64,000 nucleotides of DNA from Sinonovacula constricta (GCA_007844125.1 CM017561.1:23454863-23518862); one strand, 5' to 3'; counted from the first letter of the stretch, positions 1-12,450 are shown. The notes: generated from the letters alone by a model not told the origin. A program made the numbers and translations.

Positions 1-309
1 CTATGTATAAAATAGCTCTCTGAAATAAAATGCATATTTTAGAATTGTATGAGGTTGTTTTAAATTTCGATTGACTTCAATTTGGATTTCATAACTCATA
101 TGATCCGTTAGTGGTTTAAAAGATATGTTACCTCGTTATATTAATATTTTCTAGAAATAAAACAAACTATATGAACATATATATGAGAAAGATTTTTATA
201 ACAGCTCTGTTTCCAAGATGTGTGCTTATAATTTTGGAGTCTAGTCTATAGGAGTAGTGAATAAGGAGAACAGTTCCACTTTGCGCCGGTCGTTCCTATT
301 TTCGCTGGC
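1..309 (-). other. 3' flank and 3' UTR of gene A
   Basis: This is sequence downstream of the gene A stop codon. It matches the 3' flanks of genes B to F, including the shared block around 'aaaatagctctctgaaat' at about 9-27. The window therefore opens inside a member of the same family, and further copies could lie to the left of the window. I see no separate gene here. Confidence 0.6.
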
Positions 310-3234
310 TTATATAAAGTTACGGCATACGTTACAGTGACAGCCGCATCTGACATCATCGCAAGGTCCAATATTGTCGAAACAGTCATCTGTATCGTAA
401 CAGGAGAACACGTCGTTGTTCGACACTATAAAGGATGAATTTGAAATAGAAAAGGAATCACTTAATATGAATGAAAAACCCTTTTGTGCAGAAACATTTT
501 TTTTTTATTTTTCTCACAAGACAAACCACATTCCACAAAAGTTTATTTTCTTGAAAGAAGACTTTAAGAAGCTATAAGAATATTTTTACGGCACAGCGAC
601 ACCTAACAGGTCATACGGTGTCGAATACCATGAAGTTTAACGTAAATAGGGAATAATCTGGTTAAAATTCAAATAGGTGAGTAAAAATATACAAATCTAC
701 AAAATGAAATGAAATATAATTGAATTCAGATTAGTACAATAAAATTTAAAAAAAGAGCTTACAACGTTAGCAACGTTAAGAAAAGAAGTTCAACCTGAAT
801 GAGTTCCTTGCAAGGAACAGCTTACAGTTAATCATATTTTATTACATTGTATTGACACAGACCATATTTGGTCTAAGCATTTTTATGTAAATAACATGTA
901 CAAACTGTTTAAGACAGTGTCCGATTCAAAGCTTCTTTGATTCCTGAACGAGATTGGTATTCTTAATACTATAGGAATATCGAATTAACTTACGAACACA
1001 CTCCCCGCCAACCGCGTCATCTCCATTAGAGTCTCGGTAACCAAGGTCAACATTGCATCCACATTTTGGTAGTCCATGGCTTTGTTTGTAACATCCGCAT
1101 GTGGTACCATTACAATGGCGCCCGTCATAGCACTCTGTGTCGTGTACACATCGGGAACCAAGATTAGTACCTAAGAAGATTAAAAGTAAATTAAATGGTT
1201 GGTCGATTTTATTCTTCTATCAGCTTAGAAATTAGCTGATACAGTATCACTAAGTCAATATTACTAAATTTCGAAAATTAAAATGATCATGTTAAACACG
1301 TAAAGGCAGTTAAACCTTAGCTGAACTACACTTTACAAAATTTGTCCAAGACTATCATTTTGAGATCTTTATACCTTTATTATTGTAACTGTCTTCGAGT
1401 ATTATAAAAAAATGTTATAATTAAATGCACCATATTAGTTGAATAAAATAATGAAAAATCAAATGACATTGTTGAACTTACAGTTGTCATATATGCGTTT
1501 CTTTAATGTTGTTATATAACGCCTTCGCGTATACACCAATTAGTGAATGACAGTACCTCTCGAACACTCCCCGCCGTAGTAAGGTCCGTTTGAATCGAGG
1601 TAAGGACGTAAGCAGGCACATACATTACAGCCATTACACCCGCAACGTTTTCCGTCACAATTCCCTTCAGCATCATGGCAGTTAGAATCGGTAATGCATT
1701 GGCCTCCAAGGTTGGAGTCTGTTAGGGTAACAAGAATAAGGAACGTTCCTTTCAGGATGTTTGAATGAAAAATAAGAACAAAAGTGGACAAAAGAACATT
1801 GATGCAAAGTGTCAAAGGTCTCCGATAACTTCCAGTTCAACGATTGAGCATTATTGCCTAACAACAAACCGACCAAGCAAAGCGTTGTTGTTGCTAAAAA
1901 ATTTACAATGCCGTAAACTTTTCATGTATTAAAATGTATTAAAATTATATGCAGTAACGAAATGCCTTTGGCGGCATGGGAACAAATCTGAATACGGACA
2001 ACGGAATAAATCATCATATTTTACTTGGACATAGTATCAAATGCAATCTGGCGTAGCAAATCAAACATATAGATATGGCACATTAACTATTTCAAATGAC
2101 AGGCAATAATGTAGCAATGTTTAAACTATAATTTAATGTAATTCTGATATTTAGCAAACTGAATAATAACTGAAATTCAATGCATGAAGCTGCCGCACTT
2201 CACTTGAACAACATGTCACAATCCATAAGCACTATCCAGAAACGATTACATTTTCTCGCCTTGCATATTATGTATGGTAAAGAATCTTGACAATTACTTA
2301 CCAGGCTGGCAGAACGAACACCGTTCGTCTAATTCCAGTCCCGGACAGTACGACACCTTAATTTCGCCGTCTGGACATGCCTTTTGATAAACTTAAGTGT
2401 CTCATTAAAGTCAATTTAGAAGATTGTCAATTATTAAGAAAGCACTGTTCTTCTAGTATTGACAAACATGCAAAAGATAATATTAGAAATTCAAATGTTG
2501 TTCCACATTCGCAAAACAAATGAGGATAACTTTTAATACATATCAGTATTATATCATAACTGTCGTACATAGAGCAAGGCATGCCTGATCCAATATCATC
2601 GAAACAAAATGCGTATACATTAAATAATATTTTAAAACCTATGTTTTGACATTTGCTTTATGTTACAACCAGCTTTGTAACAGGCCTGTTGCCGCATGTG
2701 TTACAACAAATGTTACCAAAATATAAACTTGGCTCCTGTCAAAAGACGTTAGTGGCTTTGTATTGCAGCCAGTTTTGTGAGCCGTCACATGTAATATGAA
2801 AGGTCAAAACATGATATGCCAATACATATACATATTTCTAAAATAAGTTTAATAGAGAATAGATTAAACTTTTACCCAATAAGAAGATGAGGACGGGATC
2901 ACAAATATGCCAAGAAGCACAACCTGTAACGAGAAGACTTTAAAAACGTAATTACAATTAAACTCTATCGTACATTAGTCGGTACAGTAAACACTTGTTT
3001 GTGATGCAATTCGTTATAACTGGTAAGAAATTTAGACACTTTGATTTCGTTATTTAACCAGATGGAACATGTCATTGAGTCAGATCCTAATATTGGCTTA
3101 GTTACGAGCCTGATGAACTTTAATTGCTCTTTTATGATAATTAAAAGACGCATGCAATTTACCTTAAAAGCATTAAAGGACAAGCAATATTAAGGACAAA
3201 AGGCTATACTCACGAATATGGCTATGAGTGACAT
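310..3234 (-). CDS. Gene A: secreted cysteine-rich protein, six coding exons, intact
   Basis: Coding exons, 5' to 3' on the minus strand, are 3234-3214, 2923-2876, 2380-2302, 1718-1557, 1170-994 and 425-310. Every junction has GT/AG, and the total is 603 nt, giving 200 residues plus stop. The start ATG follows a 3' splice site at 3240; a non-coding first exon ends at 3956. Residues 1-23 (MSLIAIF, then VVLLGIFVIPSSSSYW) form a signal peptide. Then come a four-cysteine segment (exon 3) and three modules (exons 4, 5, 6) with the spacing C-x5-C-x5/6-C-x4-C-G-C; exons 4 and 5 also share a DSNG...GGEC tail. The spacing resembles EB-type modules of invertebrate extracellular proteins; that link and any function are inference. 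A is the most diverged copy: it lacks the cysteine pair at the signal junction, has no trinucleotide palindrome and ends in FI. Confidence 0.85.
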
Positions 3235-4655
3235 TTTAACCTGGAATGAATTGTAACAGTCATGCTTACTTCGATGAAATAATGCTTCCGGAACAAATGA
3301 ATAAAAAATAACAAAGACATATATCGACCTACATTAATATCATGCTAACAATTGTATTGATTCGCCGCCGTATGACTTATCAAGTGCTGGTGTACAATAA
3401 AACCCAAAATACAAAATACAAATACAAAGGCTGTATTGACACATGCGTGTGCCAAGAATACTTCATTTTCTATCCCTTTTTAATCAAGCATATTTACAGG
3501 TTCTAAATTTAGACTTGTCTAGTAGTATTTAAGGCCATAGATCATTTGGAATTATCATGAAAAAGAAAATATAACTTAATATATCCTCGGCTTAAACTAA
3601 CATCACACAATATTTTCTAAAAGTAAAGTTTGATAACAAAAGATGTGTGCATCAGTTCATAGGTTCATCAACACGTTCACATTTTTTAATTATCGAAAAA
3701 AAAACGATAAGATTATAAAATGTTATTTAAACATCTAATTTCCTTTAGTACAGTGTAGTTTCATATTAGGATTGCAAAGCTGTCTTTTTTAATATAAAAT
3801 AAAAAAAGAAAATGACCACCTGACCAGAAAACTGCTTCATATGTTTGAAACAAAAATGATTAAGATAACAATACCTGTATTTAGTTCTGACCAAGAAATG
3901 CCAATTTGTGATATACTATTGTATAGATCGCCTATGAATAAATAAAATTACTTACGAATATATTCTCAACGTGCATTCGTCACCAACGACATGCAGCACT
4001 CTCAACAAATTCTCTTACGACAAATTTATTGCACTCACACTCTGCACGTATTTGCGCATGAACAGGCACGTCGTAAATAAACTGACACTCTGCACGTATC
4101 ACGGAGAATGTGTGTATATATTTGGTCACGACGCACTTATGAAATAACAAAACATGAACGTATGTCTTTACTATTGACAATGCAAAAATGAAATCAGAAT
4201 TTTGATGTTCAATTGCATGACGTAACTTGTTGCATGCTCTGCATATATTATGTATATGTGTAACGCCATTTCCGCGATACTTGGTTGCATGCTACCGTGT
4301 TTTTTAAATGTATTGACAGACTCAAAACGTCCAAAAAAACCTCTTTTAGTTTGTTTGCATGATTCTTACGTAATTTTAATGAGCAAATATAGTAAGTTCA
4401 GCCGGATAACGGCGAACTGGTTTAAAATAGGAGGAAATTACAAAAAGAATTATGCGATAATTTCAAATAATGCCAACGAGGCCTTTGAATCGCGACTTTG
4501 AACAGAATCGCACGGAACCCGAAAAGGAAGTCTGTTTAAAAATGTTTTGTTTTTTTTATAATTGGTCAAGTGGGGAGTAAAAAGGAATAAGGCGTAAGTC
4601 TTACTTAGACAAAAAAATTTTTAAACTACTATACTATACTATCCAAAGACGTTTT
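3235..4655 (-). promoter_or_regulatory. 5' UTR, first intron, first exon and upstream flank of gene A
   Basis: The 5' UTR of the ATG exon runs to 3240. A first intron follows, and the 3' end of a non-coding exon sits at 3956 with donor gtaag (3951-3955 on the plus strand). Above it, 3956-4655 matches the upstream flank of gene F (54703-55800) and the orphan block at 60955-62200, including the shared stretch 'aagttcagccgga' near 4394. The TATA-rich insert seen upstream of B to F is absent here. Homology stops at about 4655, where a retroelement begins. The transcription start cannot be fixed from sequence alone. Confidence 0.55.
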
Positions 4656-6015
4656 CCTATGGGAACCAATTATGCACCATTCATTGCAGATTTATCTTCA
4701 TACTGCTTTGAACGTAACTTCATGTTAACTGTATCCCCTTCTAACCAAAACAACATTATAGAGCCTTTCAATTCAACGTCTCGCTATCTTGATGATATTT
4801 TAACAATAGGTAATCCTTTCTTTTCTCAAATTATCCATCCAATTTACCCACAGGAACTGAACCCTTATAAAGCAAGTAACTGACATTTAAATTCAGCATT
4901 TCTAGACATTGAGATCGCTTTTGACAATGTCTCTACAAAAAATCTGTGACAAGGTAGATGATTCACATTCAGTATTGTGAATTATCCATACCTTGACTGT
5001 GATTTACCTCGCGCTACCACCTACACATCCCAACTTACCAGGTTTGCACGAGTTTGTACTAAAGTAGAAGATTTCAATGCTAGAAACCGGTTCATTTCTT
5101 ATAAATTGTTACAGCTATGCTTTTGATTTCACAAATCGAGGAAGGTGTTTGCAAATTTCTTTTCCCGGAATGATTTTATTGTATAAAGTATAATAGCAGT
5201 GTGAAAACACTTAAGAAGCAAGGCATAATCCCATGCAATTTATGGAAATGTTTTATACAAAGAATATCACAAATCTTTCTGACCTTTTTACTTATCAGAA
5301 AATGAATTGATGACGGTTACAACCCGGAATACAGCAGTCTCTATGCCTTTTACGTGGGGTTGCACAGTAGGTATAACATTTGGATTTTTGTAAATTTAGT
5401 ATAAAATATGCCAATTGAGGATAAATCCTCGGCTTTTTATGATCTTATTGCCTATAAACTTCCCAAAATACTACTTTGATTTGTTGGTAAGGGTTATTTT
5501 TTATAATTCGATGAGTTCTTTTGTGTGTGTTTTTTTTAAATCGCTTTTGACTCTTTTGACATATAATGTCATGGCATTGAATGACGTTATAAACTTGTTC
5601 TTAATATACGTCATCTCATAGGCTGTCTTATTTCAAACTACTCTCTCATTTGGAAGCATTTATCTACTATACGTATTGTACATATTTTATATTTTAATTT
5701 ATTACTATTTATTTTGTCTATATATAAGTTCATTTTATCAGTTTAAACTTCCGATGCAGGTGCTTACTTAAGTTTTCTCACTTTGACGGGATATGTTTAT
5801 TTACAATGTTTATTTCATAGAAAAAAAGCCTTAAGGAAGTGCGAAGTTGGAGTGCTCTACAAACCAGGTTTAAGATCACAGTTGGTCCTTTTGCAGACTG
5901 ACCGATCCAAAGAGGTAACTGCTGGGTTTTTTTCATTTTGTGTGTCTCGTCTCTGTGTTTTTGTTACATTTACATTTACCCTCTTTGCCTTTGTCTAGCG
6001 GTAGTTTACATTTAA
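4656..6015 (+). mobile_element. 5'-truncated, decayed reverse-transcriptase retroelement (Penelope-like type suspected)
   Basis: It opens in a reverse-transcriptase palm: 4659-4880 encodes GTNYAPFIADL (RT motif B) and then RYLDDILTI, which holds the YxDD catalytic motif. Past the stop at 4881, reading continues in broken frames (AFLDIEIAFDNVSTKN; FARVCTKVEDFNARN) with several stops and shifts to about 5350. The 3' part (5400-6000) is shared with copies at 20430-21640 and 62850-63830 and ends after a conserved block around 'gaccgatccaaagaggtaac' (5899-5918). All upstream parts of the polymerase are missing, so this is a dead 5'-truncated insertion, placed in the old upstream flank of gene A. 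I recall this RT type (GTNCAPLLADL...YIDDVLS) from many invertebrate genomes; assigning it to Penelope-like elements is inference. Confidence 0.7.
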
Positions 6016-6568
6016 ATATATGGGTAGTTTTAATTGGACCGTTTATTATTTACCTATTAAAAAGAGTTTTTACTCGAAGGTCTTTAATGAACACAGACTG
6101 GTAGAACAGCGCATGACCCTCAAAAGCCATGCCTCATTCGGACCCAGCGTACAGCAACGCTTCCTCATTCCACTTGATGGAAATTGTCAACAGGAGGCTT
6201 TATTTCATGGACGTTTTCGGCAGCCAACTGTTGTTCGACCTCTACAGCGGACCACAATTCGTGTTGGTTTCTAAACTTAAGACGCTACCACATAAAAGTG
6301 CAGATAGCTCATCTAGACCCGGCAATCCTTTAGGCGTATCAAGCAATAAAGTGTCCTCTGCCCCATTTACGTCTAGATCATGGTTTTTGTTTTTTGATAG
6401 GTCTATCGTCCCAGCAACAGAATCTCAATTAACTTGAGATGGTATCAACATGAAGAATATAAATTGCTGCCTTTACTGGGTATAGCATATCGCGAACACC
6501 TGGCATGATATCACTCACAGTCACATTACCCTGACATCGGGCCAACCAGTCGTGGAACTACGCTTATA

Positions 6569-7793
6569 CGAGGGATGATCCAAAATAACCCGGAATTTGT
6601 TTACAGTGTCAACACATTTTATTTAATATAAACGAAACATATACCATTAAAAAGAAGAATCATTGTGCTTTACAATAAATATAATATCAAACAGTAAAAC
6701 AAAATGTGACATGCACATGAACAGAAAATATAAATACACCAACGCGTCTACAGCGCACGCTAATCTTAAAATCACGACGTCGTCGACGTTAACATTTTTC
6801 GAAGTACGCTCCGTTGCATCCTATGCAACGACGATGCCTTTGAACCCACTGCCTGAAAATGTCTTCATACCACGAACAGTCATATTTCTTTACAATAGCT
6901 GATGTTGTCCTGCGCTGTTCAGTCAACGAATCGAATCGTTGGCCCTTCAGTTGCCGCTTCATTAATGGGAAGATCGTGAAATGGGGCCTGGTCTGGGGAA
7001 TACGGTGGGTGCTGCACTGATCCGAAACCTAGGACGCCGATCCCGGCTATGATTTAATAAATTTATATAAACTAGATTAAAAATGTATTCTACCTTCGTC
7101 ATGAGTAGTTCTGCCGTCAGAATTCGATACACTGTCCCAAATTGGTCAGCGAGCCCACGCACGGTGGCTCGCCTGTTTACCTGTAGAGCCTCCCCAACAG
7201 ATTACGTTAGTGACGTGCGCATTTTCCGCTTTCGTCTTCTGCCTTCGTTGTCTTCTAGTTTTGTTCGACCCTCAGAAAATTGTTAATGTCATTCATAAAC
7301 CGTTGTTTGACTTATTTTATCCTTGTTGAATGTTACCGCGGGTGTTTTTCTTAATTCCTAACAAAATTTTATAACAGCTCGAATTTCTTGACGATCTTAT
7401 GACGACATTTCTGATGTTAAGAGCGTTGGTGCTATTGGCGGTTAAAAGATGTTTACTTTTGAATCCAAGGCGTAAATGACGTAAAAATTTAACATGACGT
7501 CATCTAAACGTAATTGTACATTTTGGCGTAATTTGAGGTGTTTTCGTTAATTTATTCATGATGTATATTCATTAAAATAAATATTAACGGTTAACGTTTT
7601 CGCGCTGCGCCGCTACGCCGTTACTATGGTTATTTGAAAGCGTCTTACACGTGGCATAATAATACTAAAAGAAAAATATTACGGACACTGTTAGTAGAGA
7701 TTTATAGTATTATAACGATATGAAATACATATATTTGTCTTTAAAAATTTGGGACAATTTATAGAATTCCGGGTAATTCTGGATCATCCCTCG
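6569..7793 (-). mobile_element. Mariner DNA transposon, internally deleted, with TIRs and TA target duplication
   Basis: The ends are inverted repeats: 'cgagggatgatccaaaat' at 6569 and its near complement 'ggatcatccctcg' ending at 7793. The element is flanked by TA at 6567-6568 and 7794-7795, the target duplication expected of Tc1/mariner. The 1225-bp length is close to that of a full mariner, but the transposase inside is broken. It sits inside a SINE, and the paralogous block at 59.5 kb is an empty site. The element is non-autonomous. Confidence 0.85.
6820..7190 (-). pseudogene. Mariner transposase remnant
   Basis: On the minus strand a C-terminal segment reads LKGQRFDSLTEQ ... DIFRQWVQRHRRCIGCNG followed by AYFE and a stop near 6796. 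This is the typical mariner C-terminus (WxxRxxxCIxxNGxYFE). Further upstream, near 7080-7165, TVRGLADQFGTVYRILTAEL resembles the second helix-turn-helix of mariner transposases (VRELAEEFGxSxxTVxRIL). The catalytic DDE/D core between them is largely missing, and the two parts are joined by unrelated AT-rich sequence with stops. It cannot encode an active enzyme. Confidence 0.75.
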
Positions 7794-8879
7794 TAATTGC
7801 AATGGAGCTATACAGCTACCATTTATTACGACTATCTTGTATCGCAACCCGAATTTGAACGCGCAGTTTCTGCCGGTTGCGCTTCCAGGTCCGGTTGGAT
7901 CATGTCGTATAAACTCTATTTAGTACTTCAGTTTGTCAACCCAGTAGCACTCAATGACCCTGCATTTATGCTTCGAAGGGACGTCTTTCTTAAAACTCCT
8001 TCGATACCACATTAGGTTTGCTAAAGTTTTAGCTTGAAATATGATTTTCATGTCCGTCGTTCCCAAGGCGTGTTGCCTCTATGTTACATGCTCTTTCGTA
8101 TGCATGTAACCCGCCCCAAATCCACAACGCCCGATTTTGGAATGCTTCATGTTGTTAGTCGCCGGATGTACATCAAACTCCCGACAGAGCCCCTCATATG
8201 CTCGGTTATCGCAGTTGTTGGAAACAGGTTCCAGGGACGATCTCTGGAAGAGCAATCTCTATCACCTCCAGTAGCAACGTATTTGTGTGGAACAATGGAA
8301 TGTATACACAGACTTTAAGAGCTTGGCTTTAGCGACCATAAATGTGCTCTTAGAATAATACCCCACAGCCCGCAGTTGAGCTGGTTTGGCCAAAAATGCA
8401 TCGGTTTCTTTCTTCTTTCTTCCGACCTAAATTGTCAGTTTGACATGACATAATAACACAAACACAATATTTCCTTTTATTTTTGTATATTGCACAATGC
8501 TTTCTAACAAAGGGCTTTCAAGAATTGCTTAACTATTTGGTAGCATAAAACATTGTTTTCTAATACATATATTTCAATACAGACCTAATAGGTAGTACAT
8601 ACATTTTAACTATGTCTTGCACTCTTGTGATTTCGTTTATTGCTAACCGTGATGTAAAGGTTCGCCATTTTCACGTTTTCGTGATTAAGGAGATGTACAC
8701 TCCCGGTCATATACTTGACCGCAGATATAACGCAGGGACCGACAATTCTTTAAAACCAATCGATAACAAATATGGGTCGCTGAGAGTCAGTCAACGTTAA
8801 ATAAACTATGTTGTCGGACGGCAGAACGTATAGACAATACACTAATTGTATACTACAACAGCAAATAATTTTATTGCAG

Positions 8880-9300
8880 AGACCAGGTTAGGGTCAGTCG
8901 ATGATATCAGGCGTGGCCTCGATGTCGCTTTCTTCGGTGTAAGTATAAAGACGGTAGTCCGAGGTCCACATTGCTCTAACCAGCGGCGTGACCATGAGAA
9001 AATCAATTGAAAACTCATAGGACGGTCTTAATTCAAGACAGCCTAGATCTACCGGTCCATTGAACCCCAACTTTATCATGACATTGGTTATATATTGACA
9101 AGATCAAAATCTTTTCAAACACCCTCAACGGTGGTCCCAGCAACCATTTAGCTTTGGTAAGAGTAGGCGGGTGTGACTTTGTGGGATATAAAAAAGCACA
9201 TGTTTCCAAAACAAGATTCAAAAAAGGATGTTCTCGGAACAATGCTTCGATACCAATGCCTCTATCCCCATAACATCCGCGAGAGAAAGCCACTTGTTCT
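8880..9300 (-). pseudogene. Unrecognised coding remnant
   Basis: Two overlapping minus-strand frames give protein-like text: one at 9293-9033 with MAFSRGCYGDRGIGIEALF, the other at 9079-8894 ending EESDIEATPDIID. The switch from one frame to the other looks like a frameshifted single ORF. A decayed relative of the first part (VAFFCECYGERG) can be read on the minus strand near 58020-58060. I do not recognise the family; its place in a block with a second copy near Polinton-like relics makes a mobile-element origin plausible but unproven. Confidence 0.3.
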
Positions 9301-9560
9301 GTAAACCATAGCAGTTAAACGAGGCGGTAATGATATAGAAACTGAACTGAACAAAACTTAATAGATGGGTAAAGAGGAGAAAAGAAGAATCTCATACCTA
9401 CATGCTATAGCCGCAACACTATGAAATGCAGACATTAACCTAGCAAAAGCCATGATGTTCGAAAACATTGAGATGACAATCTTCGCAGTAAACGACGAGC
9501 AGGGCCAAACGATATTAAATCACGATCTTTCCACCATCGATATGCTTGAAATCAAATCTG

Positions 9561-10402
9561 CATCTTCTTTCGCGCGTTGTGAAGGTCAATGTAGTTTAGG
9601 ATCAAAGTCCACGCCAAAAAAGCATACAGGATTGCCACAAAATGAAATAATATCGTCATGCCAGTTTCCCTCTCCCACACAATCTAGCAGTGACTTTTTT
9701 TCTCGACCATAAATACATTTTTAGTTGGAACTATTTTACCGCGGATTCACTATGTCGCAGGAGAAAAGAGTTCCAATGCGCACACGAATATTTTGCTGCT
9801 TTTTTGTGTATTCATTTTAAGTGGAAGCATCGTGACTCGTATAACCGTTTTGATGGCAAATTTTAGTTATTAAACGAACAATTTCAACAAAAACAAACAT
9901 TTTATTGGTAAAACAAGGATTTAATGCATGTGACCTACCTTGAAGGATTAAACGAAGTGTATTTTTAATTTTCGCCGAGGATGAGGTAAGTTTTTTCCAT
10001 TACACATCTCGGAGAAATCTGGCATATATTGCGTTAAATCTAATTGCATACTATGTTTCATAAGTTTGAATTATAATACCACCAGCAAACATCTTTGGTC
10101 ATATTTATAGGTAACAACAAGTGTTTAATAGGAAAACAATTTTAACAATCAAACGTGAATGTTATTAAACGATGACATCAACTAGTTTTTAGAGTTAAGT
10201 TCAAACATTAAATTTTTAAAGCAATTGACTGATTGACCTAATCGTCACTGTCACTGTCAATAATGAGCCTGTGTATGTGTATCTGGTATGCTTGAACATA
10301 ATTTCTGTGTTTTTATAAAAAGACAACAAAAATTAATTCTCATTTATTTTGTTAAAGTAAACATGACTCATAAAATACATTATATGTTAAAGTTTATTCT
10401 GG
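9561..10402. other. No recognisable gene
   Basis: AT-rich intergenic DNA. The one open frame (9452-9712, plus) has low-complexity, serine-rich text and no family match that I can see. Confidence 0.5.
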
Positions 10403-10492
10403 TCACGCTGGCTTGTTGGCTCTGTGGAAAAGCAACTTGTGTTACGATAAGCATAAGTGGTCCCAGGTTCGATCCCTGGACAGGCTTAGATC
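10403..10492 (+). mobile_element. tRNA-like SINE head
   Basis: It holds a clear Pol III B box, 'ggttcgatccc' at 10466-10476, with flanking 'tcccagg/ccctgga' able to pair as a T stem, and a weak A-box-like stretch near 10410-10428. The acceptor stem does not close, so it is read as a SINE head or a decayed tRNA-like sequence rather than a tRNA gene. A G-rich tract follows at 10549-10580. Confidence 0.45.
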
Positions 10493-10747
10493 AGGAACTT
10501 TGGTAAACTGCGTGCATGCACAGATAAAAAAAAAATATTATTTTTTTTGGGGGGGGTGGGGGTGGGGCGGGGTTGGGGCGAGCAGACTTGACACAATATT
10601 CTAAAAAAAAATCAGTTACCTGTGCGCCTTTTTCTCTTAGGCGCTGCTCGTCTCCAGCTGTTAAAGGCTGTGCAGCATTTGGCGGGTTCCCCTTGGCTTT
10701 TCCCTTTAGTTCTTTTCTTTTTTTGTGGCTAATACAGATCTTGAAAT

Positions 10748-11040
10748 CAGTAGAGCTTCGGCTTTAGGTACGGGAGGCCCCGGGTTCGATCCCGGGTCGC
10801 GACATACCAAAGTCGTTAAAATGGTAGTGGTATAGCTCTCTTGCTAACACTCAAGCAAATATAAGGGTAGTTCCACGACTGGCCCGGTGTCAGGATAATG
10901 TGACTTGGTGTGATATCATGCTAGGTGTTCACGGCATGCTATAAACGGTGATGGCAGAACTATATCTGCTTCAAGTAGACACCGTCTCCAGATAACTGAA
11001 ATACTGTTAGTGGGACGATAAACCTAATAGACAAACAGAT
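10748..11040 (+). mobile_element. tRNA-derived SINE, near full length
   Basis: The tRNA-like head is 'tagagcttcggct' (part of box A) plus 'ggttcgatccc' (box B, 10783-10793). The body runs through 'gacataccaaagtcgtt', 'agggtagttccacgactgg' and 'gtgttcacggcatgctat', and the tail ends 'gtgggacgataaacctaat' near 11029. This and the copy at 12451-12750 define the family. Five truncated copies are built into the gene array on the minus strand. Confidence 0.75.
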
Positions 11041-11277
11041 CTTGATGATGAAAATTCCTTATCGTTGATTATGCTCGCTTTGTAGCCATTTTCTCGTAAG
11101 CACCTGGTGTAACATGATAGTATATTTCTCATAAGATCTCCACATGGTGTGTTTGATAGTAGATCTAAGTTTTTTTTAATTTAAGAAAATGATTCAGTTT
11201 CTGTATTTTGTATGCATTATTATGACTATATATTCAAAAATAATAAAATAAACTCAGACCATTATTATCATAATAAC

Positions 11278-11760
11278 CCTATTAAATGATTTTGATCTAT
11301 GTTTTATTTGTTGGATTTTGTGTTTGTTTTCAGCTGTATTGTAGTCGTGTACTGTTGTTGAATGTGGAAGGCAATAGACCTCTACCTGTCAAGTCCTCGG
11401 TGATAGCTGGTCGGTGTGTCAGGTTCATACTCAGAAGCATCAGATGGAAAGGAGAAAGGATACAATCATGGGATCTAGCTCTGTCGGTGCTAGTTCCCAG
11501 ATCTGCCTTTGATCATTGATGCTGCTGTTTGATGCACGCCATCTATTAAACTGTCGAACAGCTTGTTCAGTTTTCTTAATGGTGTTGACATTTCGCATGT
11601 CCTTAACAAATTCTTAAGCTTCTTTTGCAGAATGATTTACAAAAGTTGGCGCTTTGGAGTTTGACAGTCCAGTTTTTGTGAATTTTACCTCTTGAGGCTC
11701 TGGTGTTGTTGTTGTTTCATCTTTGCCAAACAGGGAAAAGTAAATTGTTGCAAAAACATA
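11278..11760 (-). pseudogene. Recombinase-like (Crypton/ZMYM-type) N-terminal domain, broken
   Basis: The minus strand reads KTEQAVRQFNRWRASNSS, then QIWELAPTELDPMIVSFLLS, then after a frameshift SDASEYEPDTPTSYHRGLDR. This order (NTxxxTxxxxxxFxxW...L...ELDxxLxxFxLxxRxxDGxEYEPxTLxSxxRGLxRxL) is what I recall from the SAM-like N-terminal region of Crypton-type tyrosine recombinases and the related ZMYM2/QRICH1-like proteins. There is an in-frame stop before the domain (EA-stop-EFVKDMRN), a frameshift near 11440 and a stop after GLDR. The recombinase core is absent. It is a relic. Confidence 0.55.
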
Positions 11761-12450
11761 CTCCTCATCTGCATTTGAAAGATTTAATTGTCCTAGTTGA
11801 GTGTGTTAAAAAATATTTTCCTACATGATGACCCTGTAGGCTACCTCTTATTTTAAATTGCAGACGACCAGACAGAATTGATTTCCACAGGTCAAGGCCA
11901 CACTAGCTTAGTGGCCAGTATGGATTTAACAAAGACAACAAACACAATAATGTCATTTTATATTTTTATTTATGTTCAGAAAATATATAATCCACAGCTT
12001 TTATTGCAATTTTGTTGTAAAAATACTTGTTTTCATTTTTTTATTTTACGTTTTTTACAATACTGGAAATTACTGATCTGTTCTATTTATAGAAAAAATA
12101 GTCCGTTATATGCACTTTCAGTTTACACGAGCAACAAGTAAAATAAAAGGGGTTTTATCAAATACGGAGGGTAAATTATTATTACTTTTCCTCTAATGAA
12201 ATATTTTAAATTGAGCTTTAAATATCGATAATGGGAACATTTATGTCAAATAGATTTAGATCAAGATAGTTAGTACGTCATATTCATCCATAGTACCATT
12301 GTAGGCTTTTGGATATTGTCTGGCGAGAAAAATTTGAGAACAGACTTTGATGAAATTAACGCTGGCATTGGGTCGACATCACAATAATGGTATGCTGCAG
12401 GGAACGTCTTCCCATTGCCGGACCTCACATCATAATTTCATGAGACTGAA
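11761..12450. other. No recognisable gene
   Basis: AT-rich sequence with short open frames that lack any family-like pattern on either strand. Confidence 0.5.

Larger units (their letters stand above)
6395..7890 (-). mobile_element. tRNA-derived SINE split by a mariner insertion
   Basis: The two parts, about 6395-6568 and 7794-7890, together match the SINE at 59410-59665 and the plus-strand SINE at 10748-11040. On the minus strand the right part gives the end of the tRNA-like head (TTCAAATTCGGGTT, a decayed B box) and the 'agtcgtaataaatggtagc' body. The left part gives the rest of the body ('gtagttccacgactgg...' in the better copies) and the tail. Confidence 0.65.
6150..9560. repeat. Segmental duplication, left copy (partner 58000-60500)
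   Basis: Blocks here match the right flank by eye: about 6240-6440 with 59260-59450, 7900-8400 with 59670-60180, 8700-8920 with 60290-60510, and 9235-9450 with 58015-58150. Shared signs include 'gcggaccacaattcgtg', 'gcgtatcaagcaataa' and 'gtcagtcgatgatatca'. The last block is out of order relative to the others. The left copy also contains a mariner insertion that the right copy lacks. Confidence 0.6.
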
